A DNA stretch of 64,000 nucleotides from Paralichthys olivaceus. Its lineage: Eukaryota; Chordata; Actinopteri; Pleuronectiformes; Paralichthyidae. The position numbers were made by a program, and so were the translations under genes. Under the pieces are notes generated by a model. The model saw only the letters and a list, made by a program, of their open reading frames with translations. It ran no database searches and was not told the DNA's origin. The stretch is taken from positions 24,948,501 to 25,012,500 of the forward strand of contig NC_091094.1 in assembly GCF_024713975.1 (NCBI RefSeq), given 5' to 3'. Numbering within the stretch: the stretch's first letter is position 1; every line of letters starts with the position of its first letter. Of the stretch, positions 34,401-47,481 are shown piece after piece.

Positions 34401-37400
34401 CTCCTCCTTACTGCTGGAGTAGATGCTGCCGCTGCTGTCGCTTGCATCGGACTCACTGCTATGCGCTGTTATAGAGGGAAGGTCATTCTTAACTCCTTCA
34501 TCCTCAGTCGAAGGGTATATGTTGGACTTCCCCTGTATATACCCAGCAGAGGTTGGGATTGACACCCTTTGAATAGAGTGACAGGCCTCAGCAGAAAGAG
34601 CTTTCTCCTCCTTACTGCTGGAGTAGATGCTGCTGCTGTCGCTTGTATCGGACTCGCTGCTACGCACTGTTAAAGAGGGAAGGTTATTCTTGACTCCTTC
34701 ATCCTCAGTCGAAGGGTATATGTTGGACTTCCCCTCTGTATACCCACCAGAGGTTGAGATTGACACCCTTTGAATAGAGTGACAGGCCTCAGCAGAAAGA
34801 GCCTTCTCCTCCTTACTGTTGGAGAAGATGCTGCTGCTGTTGCTTGTATCAGACTTGCTGCCAGGCACTGTTATAGAGGGAAGGTTATTCTTGAATCCTT
34901 CATCCTCAGTCGAAGGGTATATGTTTGACTTCCCCTCTGCATACCCACCAGAGGTTGAGATTGACACCCTTTGTATAGAGTGACAGGCCTCAGCAGAAAG
35001 AGCTTTCTCCTCCCTACTGCTGGAGAAGATGCTGCTGCTGTCGCTTGTATCAGACTTGCTGCCAGGCACTGTTATAGAGGGAAGGTCATTCTTGACTCCT
35101 TCATCCTCAGTCGAAGGGTATATGTTGGACTTCCCCTCTATATACCCAGCAGAGGTTGAGATTGACACCCTTTGTATAGAGTGACAGGCCTCAGCAGAAA
35201 GAGCTTTCTCCTCCTTACTGCTGGAGTAGATGCTGCTGCTGTCGCTTGCATCGGACTCACTGCTATGCGCTGTTATAGAGGGAAGGTTATTCTTTAATCC
35301 TTCATCCTCAGTCAAAGGGTATATGTTGGACTTCCCCTCTATATACCCACCAGAGGTTGAGATTGACACCCTTTGTATAGAGTGACAGGCCTCAGCAGAA
35401 AGAGCTTTCTCCTCCTCACTGCTGGAGTAGATGCTGCTGCTGTAGCCCAAATCAGACTCGCTGCCAGGCACTGTTATAGAGGGAAGGTTACTCTTGACTC
35501 CATCCTCAGTCGAAGGGTATATGTTTGACTTCCCCTCTATATGCCCAGCAGAGGTTGAGATTGACACCCTTTGAATAGAGTGACAGGCCTCAGCAGAAAG
35601 AGCTTTCTCCTCCTTACTGCTGGAGAAGATGCTGCTGCTGTCGCTTGTATCGGACTCACTGCTATGCGCTGTTATAGAGGGAAGGTTATTCTTTACTCCT
35701 TCATCCTCAGTCGAAGGGTATATGTTGGACTTCCCCTCTATATACCCAGCAGAGGTTGGGATTGACACCCTTTGAATAGAGTGACAGGCCTCAGCAGAAA
35801 GAGCTTTCTCCTCCTCACTGCTGGAGTAGATGCTGCTGCTGTAGCCCAAATCAGACTCGCTGCCAGGCACTGTTATAGAGGGAAGGTCATTCTTTACTCC
35901 TTCATCCTCAGTTGAAGGGTATATGTTTGACTTCCCCTGTATATACCCAGCAGAGGTTGAGATTGACACCCTTTGAATAGAGTGACAGGCCTCAGCAGAA
36001 AGAGCTTTCTCCTCCTGACTGCTGGAGAAGATGCTGCTGCTGTAGCCCAAATCAGACTTGCTGCCAGGCACTGTTATAGAGGGAAGGTCATTCTTGACTC
36101 CTTCATCCTCAGTCGAAGGGTATATGTTGGACTTCCCCTCTATATACCCAGCAGAGGTTGGGATTGACACCCTTTGAATAGAGTGACAGGCCTCAGCAGA
36201 AAGAGCTTTCTCCTCCTTACTGCTGGAGTAGATGCTGCTGCTGTCGCTTGTATCGGACTCACTGCTATGCGCTGTTATAGAGGGAAGGTTATTCTTTACT
36301 CCTTCATCCTCAGTCGAAGGGTATATGTTGGACTTCCCCTCTGTATACCCACCAGAGGTTGAGATTGACACCCTTTGTATAGAATGACAGGCCTCAGCAG
36401 AAAGAGGTTTCTCCTCCTCACTGCTGGAGTAGATGCTGCTGCTGTAGCCCAAATCAGACTCGCTGCCAGGCACTGTTATAGAGGGAAGGTCATTCTTGAC
36501 TCCTTCATCCTCAGTCGAAGGGTATATGTTTGACTTCCCCTTTATATACCCAGCAGAGGTTGAGATTGACACCCTTTGAATAGAGTGACAGGCCTCAGCA
36601 GAAAGAGCTTTCTCCTCCTTACTGCTGGAGTAGATGCTGCCGCTGCTGTCGCTTGTATCGGACTCGCTGCTATGCGCTGTTATAGAGGGAAGGTCATTCT
36701 TGACTCCTTCATCCTCAGTCGAAGGGTATATGTTGGACTTCCCCTGTATATACCCAGCAGAGGTTGGGATTGACACCCTTTGAATAGAGTGACAGGCCTC
36801 AGCAGAAAGAGCTTTCTCCTCCTTACTGCTGGAGTAGATGCTGCTGCTGTCGCTTGCATCGGACTCACTGCTATGCGCTGTTATAGAGGGAAGGTTATTC
36901 TTTACTCCTTCATCCTCAGTCGAAGGGTATATGTTTGACTTCCCCTCTGTATACCCACCAGAGGTTGAGATTGACACCCTTTGTGTAGAGTGACAGGCCT
37001 CAGCAGAAAGAGCTTTCTCCTCCTTACTGCTGGAGTAGATGCTGCTGCTGTCGCTTGTATCGGACTCGCTGCTACGCACTGTTAAAGAGGGAAGGTTACT
37101 CTTGACTCCTTCATCCTCAGTCGAAGGGTATATGTTTGACTTCCCCTCTGTATACCCAGCAGAGGTTGAGATTGACACCCTTTGTGTAGAGTGACAGGCC
37201 TCAGCAGAAAGAGCGTTCTCCTCCTTACTGTTGGAGAAGATGCTGCTGCTGTCGCTCGTATCGGACTCGCTGCTATGCGCTGTCATAGAGGGAAGGTCAT
37301 TCTTGACTCCTTCATCCTCAGTCGAAGTCTTAACCTTTTTCTTCTAGGAATAAGTAAGAAAGTGAACACAGTTAAATGCCGCTATCACGTACAGACTCCA

Positions 37401-37708
37401 CGTTACTGTAAAAACTTGGTCAGCTGGTAAAACCAACATCACTCAGCTCTTTGGGACAAACCTTGAAACGAAAGGAACACAGCCTACGCCACCAAGAGCT
37501 CTTCTTCTTCTTTCCTTCACCTGAGGCCTCCTGGACAACAGCCTCACTCTGTGGAGTCTGTTTAGTTTTCTGTTTGAAACAACAACATAAGCTGATACAT
37601 CTGAAAGAAACACAAATAACTGCAACACATTGTTAATTTGTTTATATTCAGCTCTGATCATACCTTGTTATGATGGAACCACCTAAAAATTGAAAGGAAA
37701 TTGCCCAT
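31408..37708 (-). CDS. USP37/29/26-like protease, copy 4 (1587 aa, expanded repeats)
   Basis: Exons in coding order: 37664-37708, 37462-37569, 33664-37343, 33442-33573, 33194-33314, 32924-33075, 32664-32763, 32468-32544, 32026-32149, 31854-31908, 31583-31734, 31408-31425. Exon 3 is 3680 bases and open throughout, with 18 repeats. Catalytic Cys, His and Asn/Asp motifs are kept. Substitutions shared with copies 5-7: THYSLV for TRYSLV before the His box and ERPLVL for ERPVVL in exon 9. The four GY-type repeats have DLGYSS, not DSGYSS. It alone lacks KEN in the last repeat, which reads SSSREEKALSAEAC there. Confidence 0.87.
33664..37343 (-). repeat. Exon 3 repeat tract, copy 4: eighteen 67-aa repeats
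   Basis: Eleven more repeats than copies 1-3. Two repeats carry a one-residue insertion (SSGSIYSSS). Variant order closely matches copy 5, so the expansion predates their separation. Confidence 0.92.
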
Positions 37709-40519
37709 CCTTATTGTTAAGTAGTAGGTGTAGATCAACCGATTAATCAATGTATAAACTTCTGTAATATTCTCTGTGTGAACAAACACTTCTATCTCCA
37801 ACATTAGTCAGCGTGGGGAAATGAATGTTGGCTACTGCACCAATATTTCCTTTGAATCATACAAAGCATTTTCCTTTAATGCTACATCATATCAAACACA
37901 CCTGTCATGGGGTTTTACCCATGTCCTTTAATATATAAGGTGGCAAATCCCTAACATACATCATGAGTGGCAGCACATCAGTAGCATTAGCATAGCTGTA
38001 TCATCAGGCAGCATGGAAGCATGTTAAGCTAGCACTCACAAACCATTTAATCTTTCTAAACTGTACTGATTCACAGAGTCCACAACCAATAGTCAAAAAT
38101 AATCTCAACGACACACAGTTTAATTTCACAAACATTTATTGTTATTTAATGTTTTGGGTACATGTGTTTGTGATGTTATATCCACCCTCCCTCACCTTCC
38201 TGCAGGGTCCTGGTCCCACTGGCAAACAGGAAGTGGGAAATTCCAACTCCATTTATAGAGAGGGGAATCTGGAGTGTACCACATAAAAGCTAGTCCAGAG
38301 GAGTGTTTTAAATGATATCACAGAAATGCTCTTTTAAATGACCATCTAATATAATAGTGTGATATTTCTGTGACAGGCTAGGTCGGGTGAAATGCTGATG
38401 GGTATATTTATATTTTTCAATGTCATATCTGATAGAGATTTGTTCATTGATATTTGTCTCTATGGTTTGTCTTGTAGGAGGGGCTTCCACTATAAAGCCA
38501 GTGGGTAGATGCTCCTCAAGGGAGAGTTAAGCTTGGGCCTGGAGGCCATGTGTACGAGAGCCCACGAGTCAGTGGCCTAGTAATGGGTATTTGACTTCAG
38601 TTTGAAGGGTTTTTGTTTGTTTGTTTAAAGAGCTTGTTGGTGATGTTATCATTAAAATAGTTGACGAGAAAGAATACTATATTGTGAGCTGCTGTAAATA
38701 TAGCTGCAGTTTACCATCAGAGTTGGTTGAAGCATATGATATGGTTCAAGTGCAGATCCATGAAGAGTTTATCACTTTCTTTAACGTTGCATATCAGGGG
38801 TTTTTTGGGGGGACATTTTCATTGATTTTCCAGGCAACAATTCAAGGATTTTGACGGAAAAATCCGGCACATTAAGGGAACCGATATCAGTGAGCATGTG
38901 CAATTTGGTGCAGCTTGATTAAATTAAGGAGACAAACGGGTCTTGGTGGAGGTCTGCGTTCTACTGAGTGCTGTTTTAGTTTTTATTCAGATTTGGTTCA
39001 TGCTGACTTCCAGAGTACTGCTGCACATTGTCAGACACAAATGGGAAATATCACAGTGGACGATACGAGAAGTCTAACTTTGAGTTGTTATGAAGACTAA
39101 AAAGCTGCGATATATGATGATATTTTTATGTGACAAGAGTTTGTGAGCTGGATTCCACATATGTGTTCCATGTATCTATCAAATAAAAAATACCTATTTT
39201 AAAGAAAATCACTTTTATTTTCAATCAATTCATTAAAACTGTACAACTCTTATTCTCAAGTGGCTGACATACTGTGTTACATAATATACGTAAATACTTA
39301 ACTGACATCAGCCATAAATAAAGGGTGGATTGCAAACTTGTGATAAATAAAACCCAATAAAAAAATTCCTATACAGGCCAGTTGGCACTGCACATCAGTG
39401 ACATGTTAATGTTTAATGCAAGCACCATTTACTCGACATTTTAAACTGTTCAGTTTAAAGCTACATGAATCACATGAATTAGCTTTAGTTCAGCTAGTCA
39501 TACTTACAACCAGTGGCTATGAAATGCAGCATTTAACCCTAACCCTAGTTGTATATAAAGAACTAATCAAGTGAATAAAAGGAAATTTCACTCCAGCAGA
39601 GGAGTCAGACTGTAGGTGTATGGTAGATGATGCTGGGAGATTGGATTTGGACAGATTTCACTAACTCAATTCACAGCAAAATCTAATTGTTTTGGTTAAT
39701 TTCTGTCTAAATACATATACTTCACGGTGCGGGGCGCTGGCCAACTGAGTGAGTGTAAGTAAAGTTTTGGCATGCGCAGGACCTGAGGCTGCTCTTTAAT
39801 TGGTTGTTGCAGATTTTCCATGGGACGCAGCTCTCTGCTGATCACTGGATATATAGTATGTGTTCCTTATAAAGGAATAAAGGGTTCAGTGAGTGTATCT
39901 GCAGATGTTGTCTGATCAACAAGTTTATCCGAAACCTGCCACCTGCAAACTCAATCAGTGGACGTTTGAAATGATATAGACATACGATGATTAGACCACT
40001 ACAGTAGTGGGTGTGTAGTAACAGGTGGCGTCTGTCTTTCTCAGCGATAACTGAAGCAGTTTTAAACTTTGAATTAAATGTATAAGGTTGGTTGGTTTGT
40101 ATGATCAGGACCGGGGCTTTTCTTTTCAAATCCCTCAAAGCTCAAGGTAACAGAATTACAACAGAGTTGGCCCCATGCTCATGCATGTGAAACACATGGA
40201 AAAGTCATATACGTATTGAATTGAAAGGATGGTTTGGAATGATGACGAACACAAACCTGTGTAAAAAAAACTGGAAATGATGTGTGTTATGTTCCTATAA
40301 TATATTACACCAATTAGTCAGATGGTGGCGCTGTAACCAATTTACAACTTTTAAACTTTGAGTCTTATTGACTCGAAGCTTGACAAACAAGTCCAACTCA
40401 CTCTGCTCCACACACACACATTAACTAGAAAGCACATAGCATGTTTAATCTGTGTCGTGACAAACAAATAAACTATACAAATATATTGCAAATATAACAA
40501 CAAATATACAGGTGTGAAT
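37709..40519. other. Spacer between USP copies 4 and 5
   Basis: Same plan as the other spacers; the unit boundary is at 39459. Small differences from the left spacers are shared with the next two: a 4-base loss near 39713, ttaaactgttcag for ttgaactgttcag near 39440, and gtgtgtagtaacagg near 40011. No gene seen. Confidence 0.55.
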
Positions 40520-41025
40520 CAAAGTTATTATAGTTTTGAAATTTTCATTAGTTTTTATTTTTATTTAGTGTTTCAGTTTGCTTTTTTATTTCAGTTTAGT
40601 TTGAGTTAGTTCAACAAGTAATTTTGTAGTTTTAGTTTAGTTTTTATTTTGAGGAATCGACTAGTTTCAGTTTAGTTTTTATTTAGTTTTAGTCTTAGTT
40701 TTTCCAGGTATTAAGAGAAAGCCTTGACTTGTAGACGCTGAAAAGTGATGAAACAATGTGTGACACCAAATATGGTTTAACAAGTCCTTTCATTTCATTC
40801 TTTAACCATCACCTGCAGGAGAGGCAGTAGTCGAAGGACAAAACGAAACGACAACAAAAATGAAGCTACATTTATCTGCAATTCAGTTTAGTTTTAGTTA
40901 GTTTTGCATTGTTCATTGTAGTTTTTATTCATTTTTTTTTGTAATTGTAGTCTTTATTTCAGTTAACTCAATTACTTTTTCATTGCGAGTTACAGTCTTA
41001 GTTTTCATCAACTATAATAACCCTG
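40520..41025. mobile_element. hAT-type MITE, unit 5 (long form, 506 bp)
   Basis: Contains about 85 internal bases (around 40850-40935) that are missing from the MITEs of units 1-4. Same ends and the same GTGTGAAT flanks. Confidence 0.8.
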
Positions 41026-41165
41026 GTGTGAATGGAGCCAGAGGTGCTGTTTCTCATTTTAGGAGCTGTTTCTCATTTTAGGAGCTGCATGCTTCCAAGT
41101 CTGCACTCTCCTGTGCTGCTGTTGGAGCTGTTGAGTATGGTGGAGTCTCTCAGTCACGTTGAAGC

Positions 41166-44100
41166 TCAACTCCACTTCTCTGACTGCAAACATTGAAAAT
41201 ACAAACCAATAAACTGTGTTGTTGGTTATTTACTCTAGAGGCAATTTGCTTAAAACACAAGCTTGTGTGTGTTTCTCTTTGTGTATAAGAAAACACATGA
41301 AATAAACTTTGTTTCAAAATGCACGGAGCTGTTGTCTCACCTTCTTCTCATAAAACAGCATGTATGCGTCTTCCTGCCGCATTTCGCAGACAGATGTTCC
41401 TGTTGTTTTTGTGACGTTTTGGTCGTTGTACGTTAGCCAACAGTCAGTCACGTCACATAAGTCTCTGTGAGTGCTCTCACAGATGTAATGGCCTGAAAGG
41501 AGAGTACACACTTGTTATTATCGGTACATCTGAAGAGGTTGTGAAATCTGAAATCATGAGGCTCAACTCGTTTTCAACGTGAGTGGTTGCCAGATACCAG
41601 CAAACACTTACCATCGTTGACCGTGGAGCCGAAATGGCTGATGATGCTCACCAGAGAGTAGTGAGTCTAGAAAAGAGCAACAGTTACAGTTAGCTACACA
41701 CATTTGACTGCAGGTTCTGCATGTCTGTGTCAAAGGAGAACAAATGAGCTGTGCCATTTCGTGCAATGAACATGATTTTTCACCTGTTTAGTGCAGCTGG
41801 ACTGACCATCGAGCTCCAGCTCCCGCGACAGAACCAGAGGTCTTTCAAGCCTATTCTCTCCCAACTCACGGGTGAAGGTGGCTCTCATCAGATGGATGAT
41901 CAACACACTGTTGACATAGGAAGGAGGAAGAGACAGAGGGAAGAGGGTTAGATCACAAACTGACTCAGCTGTGGTCAGGTTTTAGCGGCTCCAAAACTCT
42001 AGGAGTGTGGACGCCAGGCGTCACAGAATTGATGCATTTTCAAACTAAAGTGAAGCAATGTGAATGTAGCAAGAGCACAGAATTGTGATTCAGTATCTTG
42101 CCTTCTTCTTTATGCAAAATAGAAAAAAATTGGGATCAAACTGCCGACCGATCGAAGTGGTGAGAGGACGAACCGTTCTACCTCCTCAAACACGGCTGCA
42201 TCCAATTAATCAATCAATTTTTGATGGATGTGATGTTACTCACTTTGGTAGAGTCAAGAACGAGGAGCACTCTGTCGACTCCGTACCACCACAATCACAA
42301 CTACACTCAAACTGTCCCCCCTGCAACAGAGAACAAGAGGGGGAAGCAGGATTTAGTGAAGATCTCATGATGAGACAAATGACCTATTTGTTCAAAATAT
42401 TACTGTCAATAAATATGGTGGGATAAATATTTGACTCACTTTAAGGTACTGCTGCAAACAGTCACTCACGGTGCCTCCAGGGACCAGATTCAGGGAGAGC
42501 TGGAGGTGGTCACTGTTCATCATGCACTGAATATGACATCTGCAGAACAAAGGGACAATTCAAATGAAAACAAAGTGACAACACATTCTGAACACCACAA
42601 ATGGACATTCAAAAAATGGTCTCAGACTTTATGACCCCACTGGACGTAAACATGGGGATTCTCTACAGCCTGGGAATAAAACTGTGACTGTTTACGTACT
42701 TTGTGCAGGTCCTGGTGCTCAACATTTCGAAGGCGACGTGAGCATCCACTGGGCAGGTGTAACTCATACCCTTGCTGTCTGCTATTGCCTGGAGGTCGAT
42801 TGACTGAGATCTCATCATGTTAAGCACACAGCTGAGGAACTCACTGGCATCCTGCGACATGCAAAAAATAAAGTTCAATAAAGTTTACATTGAAAAAGCT
42901 AATCTAAAATAGAGAAAAATAGAGTGTTTCTATGCTATGTATTGTAACTAATACAGTATGTGTACTAACTTTTTGATAATTATCCTTAAACTCTGAATAC
43001 TCTTCAGCGACAGTGTCTTTAAAGGACGCCAGGACCCTTCTCTTCTTTGCGTTTTTGTTGCGGTGGCAGAGTTTGAGCTCCATGAACTGTCTGGAAACAG
43101 TAGAAAAGAAGAGAAATGATTTTCAGTTGTTTCAGTTCACGTCAACTTATATCTTTGGACAAGCCAAAGAATTACATATGTATGTGAGTGTGTGTGTGTG
43201 TGTGTATGGTGCAGTACCTCATGAGTTTGGAGTAGGGGTACGAAGTCCACACCTTCTCCTGGTTGTGGACATCTTGAACAAAGTCAAAGAGGTTCATGAG
43301 GACTTGCAGAGAGGAGTTCATATAGCACGTCTGCCTCAGGTTGGGGAACCTTAAACACAGCAAGATAGAGGATGAATGTCAGACTGGATCTCATTGTCTT
43401 CACCATATGTGTAATTAAAGTCTCTTTGCGGTTGCTTACCCGAGGCAGGAAATGTCCTTTTTGCAGAGGGTTTCCTTGTTGTCTTGGTATATTGTAGACT
43501 TCCCCTCTGTATACCAACCAGAGGTTGGGATTGACACCTTTTGTATTGAGGGACAGGCCTCAGCAGTAAGAGTGTTCTCCTTACTGCTGGAGAAGATGCT
43601 GCTGCTGTCGCTCGTATCGGACTCGCTGCTATGCACTGTTATAGAGGGAAGGTTACTCTTGACTCCATCCTCAGTCGAAGGGTATATGTTTGACTTTCCC
43701 TCCGTATGCCCAGCAGAGGTTGGGATTGACACCCTTTGTATAGAGTGACAGGCCTCAGCAGAAAGAGCTTTCTCCTCCTTACTGCTGGAGTAGATGCTGC
43801 TGCTGTTGCTTGTATCAGACTTGCTGCCAGGCACTGTTATAGAGGGAAGGTTATTCTTGAATCCTTCATCCTCAGTCGAAGGGTATATGTTTGACTTCCC
43901 CTCTGCATACCCACCAGAGGTTGAGATTGACACCCTTTGTATAGAGTGACAGGCCTCAGCAGAAAGAGCTTTCTCCTCCCTACTGCTGGAGAAGATGCTG
44001 CTGCTGTCGCTTGTATCAGACTTGCTGCCAGGCACTGTTATAGAGGGAAGGTCATTCTTGACTCCTTCATCCTCAGTCGAAGGGTATATGTTTGACTTCC

Positions 44101-47100
44101 CCTTTATATACCCACCAGAGGTTGAGATTGACACCCTTTGAATAGAGTGACAGGCCTCAGCAGAAAGAGCTTTCTCCTCCTTACTGCTGGAGTAGATGCT
44201 GCCGCTGCTGTCGCTTGTATCGGACTCGCTGCTATGCGCTGTTATAGAGGGAAGGTCATTCTTAACTCCTTCATCCTCAGTCGAAGGGTATATGTTGGAC
44301 TTCCCCTGTATATACCCAGCAGAGGTTGGGATTGACACCCTTTGAATAGAGTGACAGGCCTCAGCAGAAAGAGCTTTCTCCTCCTTACTGCTGGAGTAGA
44401 TGCTGCTGCTGTCGCTTGTATCGGACTCGCTGCTACGCACTGTTAAAGAGGGAAGGTTATTCTTGACTCCTTCATCCTCAGTCGAAGGGTATATGTTGGA
44501 CTTCCCCTCTGTATACCCACCAGAGGTTGAGATTGACACCCTTTGAATAGAGTGACAGGCCTCAGCAGAAAGAGCCTTCTCCTCCTTACTGTTGGAGAAG
44601 ATGCTGCTGCTGTTGCTTGTATCAGACTTGCTGCCAGGCACTGTTATAGAGGGAAGGTTATTCTTGAATCCTTCATCCTCAGTCGAAGGGTATATGTTTG
44701 ACTTCCCCTCTGCATACCCACCAGAGGTTGAGATTGACACCCTTTGTATAGAGTGACAGGCCTCAGCAGAAAGAGCTTTCTCCTCCCTACTGCTGGAGAA
44801 GATGCTGCTGCTGTCGCTTGTATCAGACTTGCTGCCAGGCACTGTTATAGAGGGAAGGTCATTCTTGACTCCTTCATCCTCAGTCGAAGGGTATATGTTG
44901 GACTTCCCCTCTATATACCCAGCAGAGGTTGAGATTGACACCCTTTGTATAGAGTGACAGGCCTCAGCAGAAAGAGCTTTCTCCTCCTTACTGCTGGAGT
45001 AGATGCTGCTGCTGTCGCTTGCATCGGACTCACTGCTATGCGCTGTTATAGAGGGAAGGTTATTCTTTAATCCTTCATCCTCAGTCAAAGGGTATATGTT
45101 GGACTTCCCCTCTATATACCCACCAGAGGTTGAGATTGACACCCTTTGTATAGAGTGACAGGCCTCAGCAGAAAGAGCTTTCTCCTCCTCACTGCTGGAG
45201 TAGATGCTGCTGCTGTAGCCCAAATCAGACTCGCTGCCAGGCACTGTTATAGAGGGAAGGTTACTCTTGACTCCATCCTCAGTCGAAGGGTATATGTTTG
45301 ACTTCCCCTCTATATGCCCAGCAGAGGTTGAGATTGACACCCTTTGAATAGAGTGACAGGCCTCAGCAGAAAGAGCTTTCTCCTCCTTACTGCTGGAGAA
45401 GATGCTGCTGCTGTCGCTTGTATCGGACTCACTGCTATGCGCTGTTATAGAGGGAAGGTTATTCTTTACTCCTTCATCCTCAGTCGAAGGGTATATGTTG
45501 GACTTCCCCTCTATATACCCAGCAGAGGTTGGGATTGACACCCTTTGAATAGAGTGACAGGCCTCAGCAGAAAGAGCTTTCTCCTCCTCACTGCTGGAGT
45601 AGATGCTGCTGCTGTAGCCCAAATCAGACTCGCTGCCAGGCACTGTTATAGAGGGAAGGTCATTCTTGACTCCTTCATCCTCAGTTGAAGGGTAAATGTT
45701 TGACTTCCCCTGTATATACCCAGCAGAGGTTGAGATTGACACCCTTTGAATAGAGTGACAGGCCTCAGCAGAAAGAGCTTTCTCCTCCTGACTGCTGGAG
45801 AAGATGCTGCTGCTGTAGCCCAAATCAGACTTGCTGCCAGGCACTGTTATAGAGGGAAGGTCATTCTTGACTCCTTCATCCTCAGTCGAAGGGTATATGT
45901 TGGACTTCCCCTCTATATACCCAGCAGAGGTTGGGATTGACACCCTTTGAATAGAGTGACAGGCCTCAGCAGAAAGAGCTTTCTCCTCCTTACTGCTGGA
46001 GTAGATGCTGCTGCTGTCGCTTGTATCGGACTCACTGCTATGCGCTGTTATAGAGGGAAGGTTATTCTTTACTCCTTCATCCTCAGTCGAAGGGTATATG
46101 TTGGACTTCCCCTCTGCATACCCACCAGAGGTTGAGATTGACACCCTTTGTATAGAATGACAGGCCTCAGCAGAAAGAGGTTTCTCCTCCTCACTGCTGG
46201 AGTAGATGCTGCTGCTGTAGCCCAAATCAGACTCGCTGCCAGGCACTGTTATAGAGGGAAGGTCATTCTTGACTCCTTCATCCTCAGTCGAAGGGTATAT
46301 GTTTGACTTCCCCTTTATATACCCAGCAGAGGTTGAGATTGACACCCTTTGAATAGAGTGACAGGCCTCAGCAGAAAGAGCTTTCTCCTCCTTACTGCTG
46401 GAGTAGATGCTGCCGCTGCTGTCGCTTGTATCGGACTCGCTGCTATGCGCTGTTATAGAGGGAAGGTCATTCTTAACTCCTTCATCCTCAGTCGAAGGGT
46501 ATATGTTGGACTTCCCCTGTATATACCCAGCAGAGGTTGGGATTGACACCCTTTGAATAGAGTGACAGGCCTCAGCAGAAAGAGCTTTCTCCTCCTTACT
46601 GCTGGAGTAGATGCTGCTGCTGTCGCTTGCATCGGACTCACTGCTATGCGCTGTTATAGAGGGAAGGTTATTCTTTACTCCTTCATCCTCAGTCGAAGGG
46701 TATATGTTTGACTTCCCCTCTGTATACCCACCAGAGGTTGAGATTGACACCCTTTGTGTAGAGTGACAGGCCTCAGCAGAAAGAGCTTTCTCCTCCTTAC
46801 TGCTGGAGTAGATGCTGCTGCTGTCGCTTGTATCGGACTCGCTGCTACGCACTGTTAAAGAGGGAAGGTTATTCTTGACTCCTTCATCCTCAGTCGAAGG
46901 GTATATGTTGGACTTCCCCTCTGTATACCCACCAGAGGTTGAGATTGACACCCTTTGAATAGAGTGACAGGCCTCAGCAGAAAGAGCCTTCTCCTCCTTA
47001 CTGTTGGAGAAGATGCTTCTGCTGTCGCTCGTATCGGACTCGCTGCTATGCGCTGTCATAGAGGGAAGGTCATTCTTGACTCCTTCATACTCAGTCGAAG

Positions 47101-47481
47101 TCTTAACCTTTTTCTTCTAGGAATAAGTAAGAAAGTGAACACAGTTAAATGCCGCTATCACGTACAGACTCCACGTTACTGTAAAAACTTGGTCAGCTGG
47201 TAAAACCAACATCACTCAGCTCTTTGGGACAAACCTTGAAACGAAAGCAACACAGCCTACGCCACCAAGAGCTCTTCTTCTTCTTTCCTTCACCTGAGGC
47301 CTCCTGGACAACAGCCTCACTCTGTGGAGTCTGTTTAGTTTTCTGTTTGAAACAACAACATAAGCTGATACAGCTGAAAGAGACACAAATAACTGCAACA
47401 CATTGTTAATTTGTTTATATTCAGCTCTGATCATACCTTGTTATGATGGAACCACCTAAAAATTGAAAGGAAATTGCCCAT
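41166..47481 (-). CDS. USP37/29/26-like protease, copy 5 (1586 aa)
   Basis: Exons in coding order: 47437-47481, 47235-47342, 43440-47116, 43218-43349, 42970-43090, 42700-42851, 42440-42539, 42244-42320, 41784-41907, 41612-41666, 41341-41492, 41166-41183. It has 18 repeats and DLGYSS four times; KEN is present in the last repeat. Exon 2 reads RRLCCF where copies 1-4 have RRLCSF. Exon 7 has two private changes (QCMMNSDH for QCMTSSDH). The intron between exons 8 and 9 has an 18-bp insertion (about 41980-41997) shared with copies 6 and 7. No disabling change is seen. Confidence 0.87.
43440..47116 (-). repeat. Exon 3 repeat tract, copy 5: eighteen 67-aa repeats
   Basis: Almost the same order of repeat variants as copy 4. 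The tracts differ at the first repeat (SDSRSIF here) and at the last repeat (KEN kept here). Confidence 0.92.
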
